In this document: positions 1 through 8,383 of the stretch, in pieces | Layout of the letters: each line of letters begins with the position of its first letter | Position numbering within the stretch: position 1 is the first letter of the stretch | From: a bacterium | Lineage (GTDB): Bacteria; Planctomycetota; B15-G4 | Reading direction: 5' to 3' | Assembly (NCBI GenBank): GCA_030428785.1 | Contig: JAUIEF010000009.1 | Coordinates: 1 to 62,244, forward strand | DNA: 62,244 nucleotides | Notes under the pieces: generated by a model | Told to the model about the DNA's origin: nothing | Database searches by the model: none | Seen by the model: the letters and a program-made list of their open reading frames with translations, nothing else | Position numbers and translations under genes: made by a program

Positions 1-116
1 CATTGACGCGCGCCGCAGGCGACGAGCAGCGACGCGACGAGGGCGGCGGCGACCCTCGTCGGGCCGCGCGCGGCGAGGTGCGGCGACCGACGTCGGACGG
101 GTAGACTCCAGCGCAT
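1..116 (-). CDS. Putative lipoprotein, N-terminus only (runs off the left edge)
   Basis: Read on the minus strand from the ATG at 114-116, the frame is open for 38 codons to the window edge. It has an Arg-rich start, a hydrophobic stretch and a lipobox-like LLVAC with Cys at residue 34, as in an exported lipoprotein signal peptide. No function can be assigned from so short a piece. Its start codon overlaps the start codon of the divergent AhpD-like gene (CATG at 114-117), which leaves no room for separate leaders. The N-terminus could therefore be shorter or the frame may not be used. Confidence 0.35.
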   Translation of the reverse strand, partial: MRWSLPVRRRSPHLAARGPTRVAAALVASLLVACGARQ

Positions 117-714
117 GGCGTACATCGAGACGACTCCTCCGGAACGGGCGAAAGGCCGCCTCGCGTCCCTGTACGAGGCCGCCGTGAAGCGAGCGGGTCG
201 AGTCTACGAAATCCTCCGCGTGCAGAGCCCGAACCCGGCCGCGCTCGAGGCGTCCATGGCGCTCTACACGACCGTCATGCACGGACCGTCGCCGCTCACC
301 CGGGTGGAGCGCGAGGCCATCGCCGTCGTCGTGAGCCGCGCCAACGACTGCTTCTACTGAGTGTCCGCCCACGTGGACGACCTCCGTGTCGAGGTCAACA
401 AGGAGCTCGAGGAGGACGGGACGCTCGACGAGGCGGAGCGGGCGCGGCGCGCCGACGCCTTCGCGCACGACGTCGGCGCGCAGGGCAGCGAGGCGGCGCC
501 GGGCGAGCGGCTGCGCGCGATCCTCCGGTACGCGGAGCGGCTCGCGCTCGCGCCCGGTCGCATGGGACCCGAGCACGTGCAGGCGTTGCGCGACGCCGGG
601 CTCGACGACCGCGCGATCCACGACGCGGCGCAGGCCACCGCCTACTTCTCGTACATCAACCGCATCGCGGACGGCCTGGGCGTCGACCTCGAGCCGGAGA
701 TGGAGCACCGCTGA
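115..714 (+). CDS. AhpD-like peroxidase-family selenoprotein (CxxU), read through TGA at 358-360
   Basis: Residues 1-81 (115-357) and the open frame from 361 to 714 form one continuous carboxymuconolactone decarboxylase/AhpD-like protein of 199 residues, interrupted only by TGA at codon 82. The context is NDCFY-(TGA)-VSAH. The family has a CxYC...H redox site there, so TGA replaces the second catalytic Cys (Cys79-Phe-Tyr-Sec82, His86). The second half begins with GTG directly after TGA and has no Shine-Dalgarno sequence, so it does not look like a separate gene. A 6-bp hairpin begins 18 nt after the TGA (see the SECIS entry). AhpD enzymes use the dithiol to reduce peroxides or partner peroxiredoxins; selenocysteine would raise reactivity. 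The alternatives are a recent TGC/TGT-to-TGA nonsense mutation or a base-call error. No selA, selB, selC or selD lies in the window. Confidence 0.75.
379..396 (+). promoter_or_regulatory. Candidate bacterial SECIS hairpin for selenocysteine insertion
   Basis: GACCTC (379-384) pairs perfectly with GAGGTC (391-396) around the six-base loop CGTGTC. The loop begins 24 nt after the in-frame TGA and has G at its second position. Known bacterial SECIS elements have a short upper stem whose G-containing loop lies roughly 16-37 nt after the UGA, which fits. A second small pairing, GTCC 363-366 with GGAC 375-378, lies just upstream. The hairpin is inside coding sequence, as expected for bacteria. Confidence 0.55.
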
Positions 715-732
715 CGCGCGCGCCGGCCGGCG

Positions 733-1347
733 TCAGTCGCGGAGCCCGGCCACGCCCGAGTGCACGCGCGGGCCGGGCGGCAGCCGCTCGAGCAGCGCGG
801 CCTCCTCGCGCGCGAGCGCCGCGAACCGCTCCTCGACGAGCGCCTCCGGGAACGCCTCCTTCGCGACGTCCGTGAAGAGCTCGCCGTGTCGCGCCTCCGC
901 CTCGCACAGGCCGCGGTAGAACGGCGCGAGGTCCGCGAGCGCCGCGCACGCCGCGAGCCGCTCGAAGCGCTCGTGCGAACGCAGCTCGATGAGCGCCGAG
1001 ACGAGCGCCACGTCGAGGAAGCCCGCGTGCGGGAGCCGCACGGGCGGCAGCGCGCGGGCGGCGGCGTGCAGGCCGGCGGCCCACGGGTTGGGCGTGTCTT
1101 GACCGAGCACGGCGCCGCGCGCGTCGAGCTCGCGCAGCACGCGCTGAAGGTGGTCGCACTCCTCGCGGAGGAGCGGCGCGAGCCGCAGCGCGAGGCCCGG
1201 GCGGTCCGGGTTGCGCTTGAGCATGGTCATCGCGTTCGCCGCGGCCTTGAGCTCGCAGTGCGCGTGGTCGGAGAGGAGCGCGACGACGTCCTCCGCCGCG
1301 TGCTCCGCCCAGGCGTCCGGCGTGCGGCTCGCGAGCCGTCCGCTCAC
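733..1347 (-). CDS. miaE: tRNA-(ms2io6A37) hydroxylase MiaE
   Basis: This 204-residue ferritin-like di-iron monooxygenase hydroxylates the isopentenyl group of ms2i6A at tRNA position 37. The helical bundle carries the expected carboxylate/His ligands: a Glu in ELKAA, EECDH, ELRSHERFE and EARHGELF. The length matches the family. It starts with GTG, and that codon overlaps the stop of the Rieske ferredoxin gene that follows it in transcription (GTGA, 1344-1347). miaB and miaA are not in the window. Confidence 0.88.
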   Translation of the reverse strand: MSGRLASRTPDAWAEHAAEDVVALLSDHAHCELKAAANAMTMLKRNPDRPGLALRLAPLLREECDHLQRVLRELDARGAVLGQDTPNPWAAGLHAAARALPPVRLPHAGFLDVALVSALIELRSHERFERLAACAALADLAPFYRGLCEAEARHGELFTDVAKEAFPEALVEERFAALAREEAALLERLPPGPRVHSGVAGLRD

Positions 1348-1667
1348 GTCGCGCCGCCCTCGGCGGGCACGAGCTCCACGACGACCCAGCCGTCCTCCTC
1401 CCGCGCGGGGAACACGGGGATGGACGCCTCGGGCACGAGCGTGCAGCGCCCGTCCGTGAAGCGGAAGTGCCAGAGGTGGCTGCCGCAGGTGATGCCCTGC
1501 TCCGCGACGAAGCCCTCGGAGAGGTCGTGCCGCATGTGCGGGCAGACGGCGCTGAACCCGTGGACCCGGCCGCCGTCGCGCGCGACCGCGACGTGACGCC
1601 CGTCCACGACGAGCTTGCGGACCTCGCCCTCGGCGAGCTCGTCGGAGCGGCAGACGCGGACGTGCAT
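1344..1667 (-). CDS. Rieske [2Fe-2S] ferredoxin-like protein
   Basis: This 107-residue soluble protein consists of a single Rieske domain. The cluster ligands are visible as CPH in VCPHMRH and CGSH in TCGSHLWHF, the usual CxH...CxxH pattern of biphenyl-dioxygenase-type ferredoxins. The ATG at 1665-1667 was chosen because the domain begins immediately after it. Its stop codon overlaps the GTG start of miaE on the same strand, so the two are probably translated together. I infer that it supplies electrons to the MiaE di-iron centre. Confidence 0.85.
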   Translation of the reverse strand: MHVRVCRSDELAEGEVRKLVVDGRHVAVARDGGRVHGFSAVCPHMRHDLSEGFVAEQGITCGSHLWHFRFTDGRCTLVPEASIPVFPAREEDGWVVVELVPAEGGAT

Positions 1668-1814
1668 GGCGCGGGGAGCCTCCGGACCCGGGTGTCGTCG
1701 GGAGCGGCGCCAGACTAGCGCGGTCGTCGCGGGGCGACCACCGGCGCGGGCCGCGCGTCCCGCGCGGATCCGGCGGGGACGGCCGGGGCCCCGGGAGCGT
1801 ACAATCGCGCCACC

Positions 1815-2411
1815 ATGAAGGATCGCCCCGCCGAGGGCCCCGAGCCCTCCTCCACCGAACGCATGGCCCGCCGACAGTCCTTCGCCGGTCCCCGCCGCGT
1901 CTTCCTCTTCGGCGACATCACCGGGTCCAAGGCCCAGGAGGCCGTGAACCGGCTGCTGGAGCTCGCGGAGGAGGACCCGTCCGAGTCCATCGACCTGCTC
2001 ATCAACAGCACGGGCGGCGACGTCGAGGCGGCCTGCGCCATCATCAACGCCATGCACGGCATCCCGTGCCGGGTGAACACGGTCTGCATGGGCTTCGCCC
2101 AGTCGGCGGCCTGCATCATCCTCATGGCCGGCACGGGCGTCCGGACGGCCTTCGAGAACTCGGTGCTCCTCATCCACCGGATGGTCTGGGACGACCCCCC
2201 GGAGCGGGAGGACGAGGACGAGTACCTGCCGCCGCCCGACGAGAAGTACGTCGAGCTCTGCCGCCGCCTCGAGAACGCGTACCTGGGGCGCTTCCTCAAC
2301 CACGACGCGGATTGGGCCGAAAAGAAGATCCCCACGGCCCTCGACATGTCGACCGACGACGCGCTCCGCCACGGCGTCATCGACGGCGTGATCTTCCTCG
2401 ACCGGGAATAG
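1815..2411 (+). CDS. ClpP-family serine peptidase (paralogue-type)
   Basis: This 198-residue protein has a crotonase-fold ClpP core: INSTGGDVEAACAI (oxyanion strand), the nucleophile Ser in GFAQSAACI, His in VLLIHRMVW, and a late Asp in TALDMSTDDALRHGVID. All three triad positions appear filled, although the usual ASM nucleophile context is altered to QSA. An acidic insert (PEREDEDEYLPPPDE) follows the His, where ClpP has its handle helix. It is probably a second ClpP-like subunit. No Clp ATPase gene is adjacent, but clpS lies at 11.3 kb. Confidence 0.8.
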   Translation: MKDRPAEGPEPSSTERMARRQSFAGPRRVFLFGDITGSKAQEAVNRLLELAEEDPSESIDLLINSTGGDVEAACAIINAMHGIPCRVNTVCMGFAQSAACIILMAGTGVRTAFENSVLLIHRMVWDDPPEREDEDEYLPPPDEKYVELCRRLENAYLGRFLNHDADWAEKKIPTALDMSTDDALRHGVIDGVIFLDRE

Positions 2412-2558
2412 GCCCGGCCGGGGCGGGGCCCGTGCTCACACGACCCACGCCTCGACGGGACCCAGCCCCCGACGCCCATGGGCTAGACTGAGGAGCCCTC
2501 CTCGGTCGTTCCCTCCCATCGGGCCGCCCCCGCGGCGCCCCCCACCCGGATCCACTCC

Positions 2559-3641
2559 ATGCTCCGCAAGGCCCTCAAGCAGTTCCAGCTCGGCGTGAAG
2601 AGCCCCCGGCAGGCCGCCCGCGTGCTCGCCAGCGAGGCGAAGATGCGTGCCGGCATCCGGACGCTGCGCTCCCTCGAGCTCGCGGTCACCTGGATCTGCA
2701 ACCTCGACTGCGAGTTCTGCTACGCCGAGGACCTCATGAAGGCCCAGCAGAAGCCGCCGCACATGCCGGTGGACGAGGTGGCCCGCGTCACCCGCGAGGC
2801 GCACGAGCTGGGGCTCATCCACGTGAACGTCACGGGCGGCGAGCCCATGGTCCGCAAGGACATCTACGACGTCGTGGACGCGATCCCGAAGGACGTCGTC
2901 GTCTCCCTCGTGACGAACAGCACGCTGCTCACCGAGGAGAAGATCGACCGCCTCAAGGAGGCCGGCCTGTCGACGATCCAGATGTCGTACGGCTCCTACT
3001 ACCTGAAGAGCTTCAAGCGCGACCTCGCGCGCTACTGCGTCGAGAAGGGCATCTCGGTCACGCTGTCCGTGGTCAACATCGAGAGCGAGCGCGAGAACAT
3101 CCAGAACGCCTTCGCGATGGCCGAGGAGGACGACTTCTCGGTGCTGTTCAACTACCCGATGATCTACAACAACGTCGGGCTGGACAGCGAGTACTACTGG
3201 AAGATGCGCTACCACCCGCGCTGCCGCGAGGACAACCTCTTCTGGAGCGGCAAGGACCGCTGCCCGGCCGGCACGCACAAGCTCTACGTCACGAACGACG
3301 GCGACGTCATGACGTGCGACCGCATCCACGCGATCTACGGCAACGTGCACGAGGAGCCGCTGTCGGTCATCCACAAGCGGATGTACGACCAGTTCATCAA
3401 GCACAAGAGCTTCTGCCTCCTCGAGACCTGCGACAAGCAGTGGGAGGAGAACAACAAGCGCTCCGGCCGCAACTACAGCAAGGAGCTCGTCGGCACGAAC
3501 CACGACCCCTTCAACGTCTTCGAGGGCACGAAGCTCATGGAGGGGACGGTGCCGGGCTCGACGCTCGCGCAGCAGATGCACAAGGCGCGCGCCGCGGCGG
3601 CGAACCGCCCGGAGAACCAGCCGGCGCCGGCCTCCCGCTGA
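2559..3641 (+). CDS. Radical SAM protein with SPASM-like C-terminal Cys region
   Basis: The 360-residue protein has the CxxxCxxC cluster motif in WICNLDCEFCYAEDLM at about residues 48-56 and a GGEP motif (TGGEPMVRKDIYD). Its C-terminal half has further cysteines in DRCPAGTHKLYVTNDGD, VMTCDR, FCLLETCDK, as in SPASM/twitch domains that bind auxiliary Fe-S clusters. Such proteins modify peptides or small molecules, but no precursor peptide is recognisable nearby, so the substrate is unknown. ATG 2559 fits the protein start. Confidence 0.8.
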   Translation: MLRKALKQFQLGVKSPRQAARVLASEAKMRAGIRTLRSLELAVTWICNLDCEFCYAEDLMKAQQKPPHMPVDEVARVTREAHELGLIHVNVTGGEPMVRKDIYDVVDAIPKDVVVSLVTNSTLLTEEKIDRLKEAGLSTIQMSYGSYYLKSFKRDLARYCVEKGISVTLSVVNIESERENIQNAFAMAEEDDFSVLFNYPMIYNNVGLDSEYYWKMRYHPRCREDNLFWSGKDRCPAGTHKLYVTNDGDVMTCDRIHAIYGNVHEEPLSVIHKRMYDQFIKHKSFCLLETCDKQWEENNKRSGRNYSKELVGTNHDPFNVFEGTKLMEGTVPGSTLAQQMHKARAAAANRPENQPAPASR

Positions 3642-3681
3642 CGGGCGGGCGTCGCGCCGTCCCCGCGCCCGGACCGTGAGT

Positions 3682-3754
3682 CGACGGGCAGCGGCCCCCG
3701 GCGCCCTCGGACGACGGGCAGCGGCCCCCGGCGCCCTCAGGCGACGGGCAGCGG
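3682..3754. repeat. 30-bp tandem repeat, about 2.4 copies, at the 3' end of the HTH gene
   Basis: A 30-bp unit starting CGACGGGCAGCGG occurs at 3682-3711 and 3712-3741, differing only in the last bases, with a partial third copy from 3742. The third copy encodes the last residues and overlaps the stop of the minus-strand gene at 3737. The array therefore looks like a duplication of that gene's 3' end into the intergenic space. Confidence 0.85.
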
Positions 3755-5038
3755 GTGGATGAGCTTGAGCACCGTCGGGATGGGCGGGAAGCGCACCTCG
3801 AGCCGGTAGCCGCGGAACTCGGACCGCGGCCGACCCAGCCGCGCGAGCACGGACTCGACGAGCTCCGGCATGCGCGGGATGTCCGTCGACGCGAGGTCGG
3901 GGAGCCCGGGCGCCAGCTCGCGCAGCTCCTCCTGCAGGTCGAGCGCGTAGAGCGGCCGACCGAGCGGGCGCGCGGTGTCGCACACCTGCATGCGGCTCTC
4001 GAGCACGACCTCGGGCGGCGCCTCGAGCGGCAGCGACTCGTGCACGAGCACGTCGAACTGGCATGCCTCGACGGGCGTGTTGAGGTGGAGCTGGTACTCG
4101 CCCGTCTGCCCCGGCTCGGGCGCGAAGAACGGCGCGGCGTGGCGCACGACCTGACCGAAGACGCACGACAGCGACGCCGTGTTGCCCACGGGACCCTCGG
4201 CGATCTCGTAGAGCTCGCCCGGCACCTGGGGGAGCCGGCGACACGCGGCGCGCGGCATGCTGCAGAACTCGCGCAACCACGGCGGCTCGCCCGGCTCGTG
4301 CGACGACGCATCGATGGGCTCGACGGCGTGCTGCTCGGGCGTCGGCTCGTCGCTCACGAAGCGGTGGTGCATGAGCGGCCAGCGCACGTCGGAGCGCAGC
4401 CGCCAGAAGTCGTAGAGCCCGCCGACGACCGCCAGGTCGACCTCGCCCTCGCTCGAGGACGGCACGACGACCTGCAGGCCGAGCCGCGCCCGGGCGCGCA
4501 CCCCCCACACGGCGGAGTTGCCCTGGAACGCGAGCTTGCGCGCGGCGAGCACGCCCTCCGGTCCCTCGCCCTCGGGGCGCAGGCTGCGCAGCGTGAGGTC
4601 GAGCGCGGTGCGGTCGCCGGCCTGGACCTCCACCATGTGGAGGAAGCCCTCCATCGCGTCGCCGACCGCGCGGACGATGTCGCCGGGCGCGCCCGCCTCG
4701 CGGAAGCGCTCGCACAGGATGCGCATGCCCTGCGTGCCCGGGACGTGACGCACGGCGGCGCGCTGGTCCTGCTCGCCGATGAGCCGCGAGATCTTCCAGG
4801 CGAGGTTCCGGTTCACCTGGAATCGTCGCGAGATCTTCTGCGGCGTCGTGGGGTCCGCCTCCACGGAGGCGAGGAGGTCGACGAGGGCGGATCGCAAGCC
4901 GCCCATGGCCTGGGAGAGGTGCTCGTCGAACGAGAGTCGGCTGCCAACGGCCGCCTCGGGACGAGCCGCATCCGGGTTCGGGACTGTCATGGGAGGGCCG
5001 AGTCGGATTCGGGTGTCGGGGTTCCGTTCCCAGAGCAT
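3737..5038 (-). CDS. Hypothetical protein with N-terminal helix-turn-helix-like segment
   Basis: The function of this 433-residue protein is not recognised. Residues about 65-90 (QKISRRFQVNRNLAWKIS) resemble a helix-turn-helix. The rest is a large mixed domain with no motif I can place. There is no signal peptide, so it is probably cytoplasmic and could be a regulator. An internal ATG at 4990 (MTVPNPD) is an alternative start giving 417 residues. Its stop lies within a 30-bp tandem repeat. Confidence 0.65.
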   Translation of the reverse strand: MLWERNPDTRIRLGPPMTVPNPDAARPEAAVGSRLSFDEHLSQAMGGLRSALVDLLASVEADPTTPQKISRRFQVNRNLAWKISRLIGEQDQRAAVRHVPGTQGMRILCERFREAGAPGDIVRAVGDAMEGFLHMVEVQAGDRTALDLTLRSLRPEGEGPEGVLAARKLAFQGNSAVWGVRARARLGLQVVVPSSSEGEVDLAVVGGLYDFWRLRSDVRWPLMHHRFVSDEPTPEQHAVEPIDASSHEPGEPPWLREFCSMPRAACRRLPQVPGELYEIAEGPVGNTASLSCVFGQVVRHAAPFFAPEPGQTGEYQLHLNTPVEACQFDVLVHESLPLEAPPEVVLESRMQVCDTARPLGRPLYALDLQEELRELAPGLPDLASTDIPRMPELVESVLARLGRPRSEFRGYRLEVRFPPIPTVLKLIHPLPVA

Positions 5039-5158
5039 CCCCGACGCGACGACCTCAGACCACCCCGAGGCTCACAGAATGGTGAGTCTTCACTGGTGAT
5101 TTTCGCAGGGAAAGCGGGGAAGTCGGCGTGAAGCTGCGGCCCCCCGCGTCCCGCGGGC

Positions 5159-6124
5159 TCAGCGCGGCTCGTCGTCGACCGCCGCGTCCGTGTCCTCGCC
5201 GGCCAGCTCCGCGCGACGCCGCAGCTTCTCCTCGTAGCGCTGCTGCGCCCGCTCGCGCGACGCCTCGCGGTCCGCCACGAGCTTCTCGACGCGGGTCCGC
5301 AACCGGTCGACGCCGCCCTCCCGGTCGAGCGTGCGCTGCCACAACCGGATCCAGCCGTCGACGACGAGCATGCGGTTCCGCACGTCCACGGCGGAGACCT
5401 TGGCGGTGTCCTCGTCGAGGACGACGTGCTTGTACTTCACCATGCCGTCGTACCAGTAGCGGGACACGGCGACGGCGCGCTCGATGTCGGTCGGGTCGCC
5501 CATGTCGAGCCCGTGCAGCGCGTTGATGAAGGCCGGCGTCGCGTCGACGATGGGCAGCTCGGCGAGCGCGGCGTCGAGTGCGGGAAGTCGCTCCGGCTCC
5601 GGGTCCGCGAGGAAGCGCTCGGCGAGCAGGTTCCCCCACGCCGCGAACTGCTCGGGCGTCGTGCCGGGCGCCGGACCGAAGCGCTCGAAGCGCAGCACGC
5701 CCTCGTCCTCGCCGACCGGGAGCCGGTCGGGCGCGTCGATGGCGGTCGCCCGGGCGTGGTCGCCGAAGGGGTCGGGCTCGGGAAGCGGGCGCGGCGCCAG
5801 CGGGCCGGGGCGCTCGCCCTCGCCGAGCGGCGTCGGGTTCGGGACGGCGCCGCCGAGGAAGTCGTCGAGGGCGTCGTCCGTCGGCGCGGCGTCGTCGGCC
5901 GGCGCGGCGTCGGCCGCCGGCGCGTCGACCGTGCCGTCCGCGGTGCGCGGCGCCTGCGCGGCCCGCGCGGGGTCGGACGTCCCGGCGTCCCCGGAGTCCC
6001 CCGCGTCCGCGAAGGGAGCGTCCGGCGCGGCGGCCGGGGAGGAGCGGGACGGCCCCGCGCACGCCGTCCAGGCGGCGGCGAGGGCGACGAGGAGCACGTG
6101 TTTCCGAGCGGTCCGGGCGGTCAT
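5159..6124 (-). CDS. Exported hypothetical protein, Asp/Ala/Pro-rich linker
   Basis: The 321-residue protein has an N-terminal hydrophobic segment ending in AAAWTACAG. Cys22 could be a lipobox Cys, but the motif is weak because Trp occupies the -3 position. It is followed by about 90 residues of low-complexity Ala/Asp/Pro sequence. The C-terminal half is helical and highly charged (ADREASRERAQQRYEEKL), suggestive of a coiled coil. It is probably an envelope-associated structural protein with a flexible linker. No enzymatic motif is visible. Confidence 0.65.
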   Translation of the reverse strand: MTARTARKHVLLVALAAAWTACAGPSRSSPAAAPDAPFADAGDSGDAGTSDPARAAQAPRTADGTVDAPAADAAPADDAAPTDDALDDFLGGAVPNPTPLGEGERPGPLAPRPLPEPDPFGDHARATAIDAPDRLPVGEDEGVLRFERFGPAPGTTPEQFAAWGNLLAERFLADPEPERLPALDAALAELPIVDATPAFINALHGLDMGDPTDIERAVAVSRYWYDGMVKYKHVVLDEDTAKVSAVDVRNRMLVVDGWIRLWQRTLDREGGVDRLRTRVEKLVADREASRERAQQRYEEKLRRRAELAGEDTDAAVDDEPR

Positions 6125-6212
6125 GGCCCCGATCCTAGCGTGCCCCCCGCGGAGCGCGCCACCGGGCCGGGGTCCGCCGACGTCCGGCGCCGTCGCGCCC
6201 TCGGTGCGCGCC

Positions 6213-6971
6213 TCACCGGTCCGCGAGCGCCCGGTCGACGCGGTCGAGGACCTCCTCCGCCGGCCCGGGCAGCACGAGGTCCAGCGCCGCGCTGAGGGCC
6301 GTCGCGTCCGGGTTCACCTCCGCGGTGAACGCCCCGGACCGCGCCGCCTCCACCGCGAGTCCGGCCGCGGGATGCACCTGCGCCGACGTCCCCACGACGA
6401 GGAACACGTCGCAGGCCGTGGCCGCCACCGCCCGCTCGATGGCGTCGCCCGGGATGACCTCGCCGAACCAGACGACGCCCGGCCGCAGCGGCCCGCCGCA
6501 GTGCGGGCAGGGCGGCGGCAGCTCGGGGAACGGCACGGTGTCGTCGCGCCAGCGTCGCGGCGAGGCGGCGCAGCGGTCCCAGCAGCCCACGTCCCAGATC
6601 GAGCCGTGGAACCGGATGACGCCCTCGGTGCCCGCGCGCTCGTGCAATCCGTCGACGTTCTGCGTGACGAGCCGGAAGCCGGGCCGACGGCTCCACGTCG
6701 CGAGCACCTCGTGCGCGCGGTTCGGGACGCAGCGCGCGATCTCCGCGCGGCGCTCGTCGTACCAGGCCCAGACCGACCCGGGGTCCGCCGCGAAGGCCTC
6801 GGGCGTCGCGATGTCCTCCGCGCGCCGCCCGCGCCACAGGCCGCCCGAGCCGCGGTACGTCGGCACGCCGCTCGCCGCCGACACGCCGGCGCCCGTGAGC
6901 ACCGTGATCCGCGACGCCGCCGCCAGCCGCTCCGCGAGCGCGGCGACGCTCTCCTCGAGCGCGTCCGTCAC
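6213..6971 (-). CDS. NAD-dependent protein deacylase of the SIR2 family
   Basis: The 252-residue sirtuin contains the NAD-binding TGAGVSAASGVPTYRG, the TQNVDGLH motif, the catalytic His in RFHGSIW, and four zinc cysteines (CWDRC and CPHC). The late VVGTSAQVHPA and EVNPD motifs are also present, and the length is normal. It starts with GTG two codons after the M16 peptidase gene, so the two are probably co-transcribed. It removes acyl groups from lysines; its substrate is unknown. Confidence 0.9.
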   Translation of the reverse strand: MTDALEESVAALAERLAAASRITVLTGAGVSAASGVPTYRGSGGLWRGRRAEDIATPEAFAADPGSVWAWYDERRAEIARCVPNRAHEVLATWSRRPGFRLVTQNVDGLHERAGTEGVIRFHGSIWDVGCWDRCAASPRRWRDDTVPFPELPPPCPHCGGPLRPGVVWFGEVIPGDAIERAVAATACDVFLVVGTSAQVHPAAGLAVEAARSGAFTAEVNPDATALSAALDLVLPGPAEEVLDRVDRALADR

Positions 6972-6975
6972 CGGC

Positions 6976-8304
6976 TCAGCGCGCCGGCTCGAGCAGCAGC
7001 GACGAGCGACGCCCGTCGAGCAGCACCGCGTCGCCGAACGAGATGAGGTCCGTCGCGTCGAGCCCCGGGTAGGCGTGCTCGAGCTCCGCGCGGTCCATGC
7101 CCATGTTGAGCTGCCCGTACACGCGGCCCAGCACGATCTGCGCCTCGAGCCACAGCGCCGCGGGGTCGTCGCCGGCCTGCGCGCGGATGGCGGCGAAGTC
7201 CGGGAGCGACGTCATCTCGAGCTGCAGCCGCTGCACGACCCAGCGCGGCTCCTGCCCGGCGCCGACCTCGGCGCGCAGCGACTCGAGCTCCGCGCGCACC
7301 GCTCCGGCGTCGACGCCCTGCGGCAGCGAGGCCGAGATGAGCAGCCAGCGCCCCTCGGGCGTCACGAGGTCGGCCTGCGCCGTGGCCTCCACCCCCATCG
7401 CCGCGAGCGCGCCGCGCTGCGAGAGCCGCACGTTGAGCAGGTAGGCCAGCGCGTCGGCCCGGATGCGGTCGAGCGCCGAGCCGTCGGGCACGGGGAACCA
7501 CTCGAGGTAGTGCCGCGCGGGGAGGTCCCAGGTCGCGGCCTGGTCGCGGCGCGCGCCCACCTCGTCCGGCGGGACCGTCGGCGCCGAGGCGACCCACGGT
7601 TGCCCGGGCAGCGCGCCGATCGTCTCGTCGATCGCGGCACGCACCTCGTCGACGGGCACCGGCCCCACGGAGACGACGAGCGTCCCGCGCCCGCAGCGCA
7701 CGCGCCGCGCGAGCGTGTCCTCGGCGTCCTCCACCGACGCCCCCGCGACGTCGCCGTGCACCGCGACGTGCTCGGAGCCGTGCCGCACGACCTGGTTCCA
7801 CGCCGCGAGCGCCCACTTGTGGGTGAAGCCGCGCTGCGCCGTGATCTCCTCCTCCTGCGCGATGTGCTCCTTCTCGCGCCCGAGGATCTCCGGGTCGACG
7901 TCGTCCACCTGCAGCCACTCGACGTGCCGCCCGAGGGCGGTGCGCCAGTTCTCCGTCTGCGCGATGGCCTCGAGGCGCAGCGCGAGCGCGGTCGTCTCGC
8001 CGTTCACGACGACGTCCTCCCGCGCGAGCTCGTCCGGGTCGGTCGCCCGCACGACGAGGTGCTCGACGAGGTGCGCGAACTGCGCGCGGTCCGCCTCGTC
8101 GTCGAGCAGGCCCAGCGGGAGCAGCGTGAAGAACGCCTGGCTCTCGGCGAGCGGCGCCTCGACGGCGATGACGCGGACGCCGTTCTCGAGCTCCCAGGCG
8201 TGCCACGGGTCGGCGGCGACGGGCGCGGCGGCCGGCGGGACGGCCTCGTCGTCGACGGGGGTCAGCGCGAGGAGCAGCGGGAGCAGCGAGGTCGCGAGGG
8301 TCAT
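6976..8304 (-). CDS. Exported M16-family (insulinase-like) metallopeptidase
   Basis: The 442-residue protein begins with a signal-like hydrophobic segment (LATSLLPLLLALTP). It has the inverted zinc motif HLVEH in FAHLVEHLVV at about residue 88, followed by the family's downstream acidic region (NGETTALALRLEA, EKEHIAQEEE). The length suits a single-chain two-domain M16B protein. It probably degrades or trims peptides in the cell envelope. The following gene, a sirtuin, starts 4 bp later. Confidence 0.8.
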   Translation of the reverse strand: MTLATSLLPLLLALTPVDDEAVPPAAAPVAADPWHAWELENGVRVIAVEAPLAESQAFFTLLPLGLLDDEADRAQFAHLVEHLVVRATDPDELAREDVVVNGETTALALRLEAIAQTENWRTALGRHVEWLQVDDVDPEILGREKEHIAQEEEITAQRGFTHKWALAAWNQVVRHGSEHVAVHGDVAGASVEDAEDTLARRVRCGRGTLVVSVGPVPVDEVRAAIDETIGALPGQPWVASAPTVPPDEVGARRDQAATWDLPARHYLEWFPVPDGSALDRIRADALAYLLNVRLSQRGALAAMGVEATAQADLVTPEGRWLLISASLPQGVDAGAVRAELESLRAEVGAGQEPRWVVQRLQLEMTSLPDFAAIRAQAGDDPAALWLEAQIVLGRVYGQLNMGMDRAELEHAYPGLDATDLISFGDAVLLDGRRSSLLLEPAR

Positions 8305-8383
8305 GATGGCTCTCGGGGCGGGGGACGCTCTCGGGGACGGGGCGCTCGATCGAGGCGCGGCAGACGAAACCGCGCCGGGGAAA

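Noticed and set aside
361..714. Separate GTG-start gene directly after the TGA at 358-360
   Set aside because: There is no Shine-Dalgarno, it would begin in the middle of the AhpD-like active site, and the fold requires the upstream half. Better explained as the second half of a TGA-containing gene.
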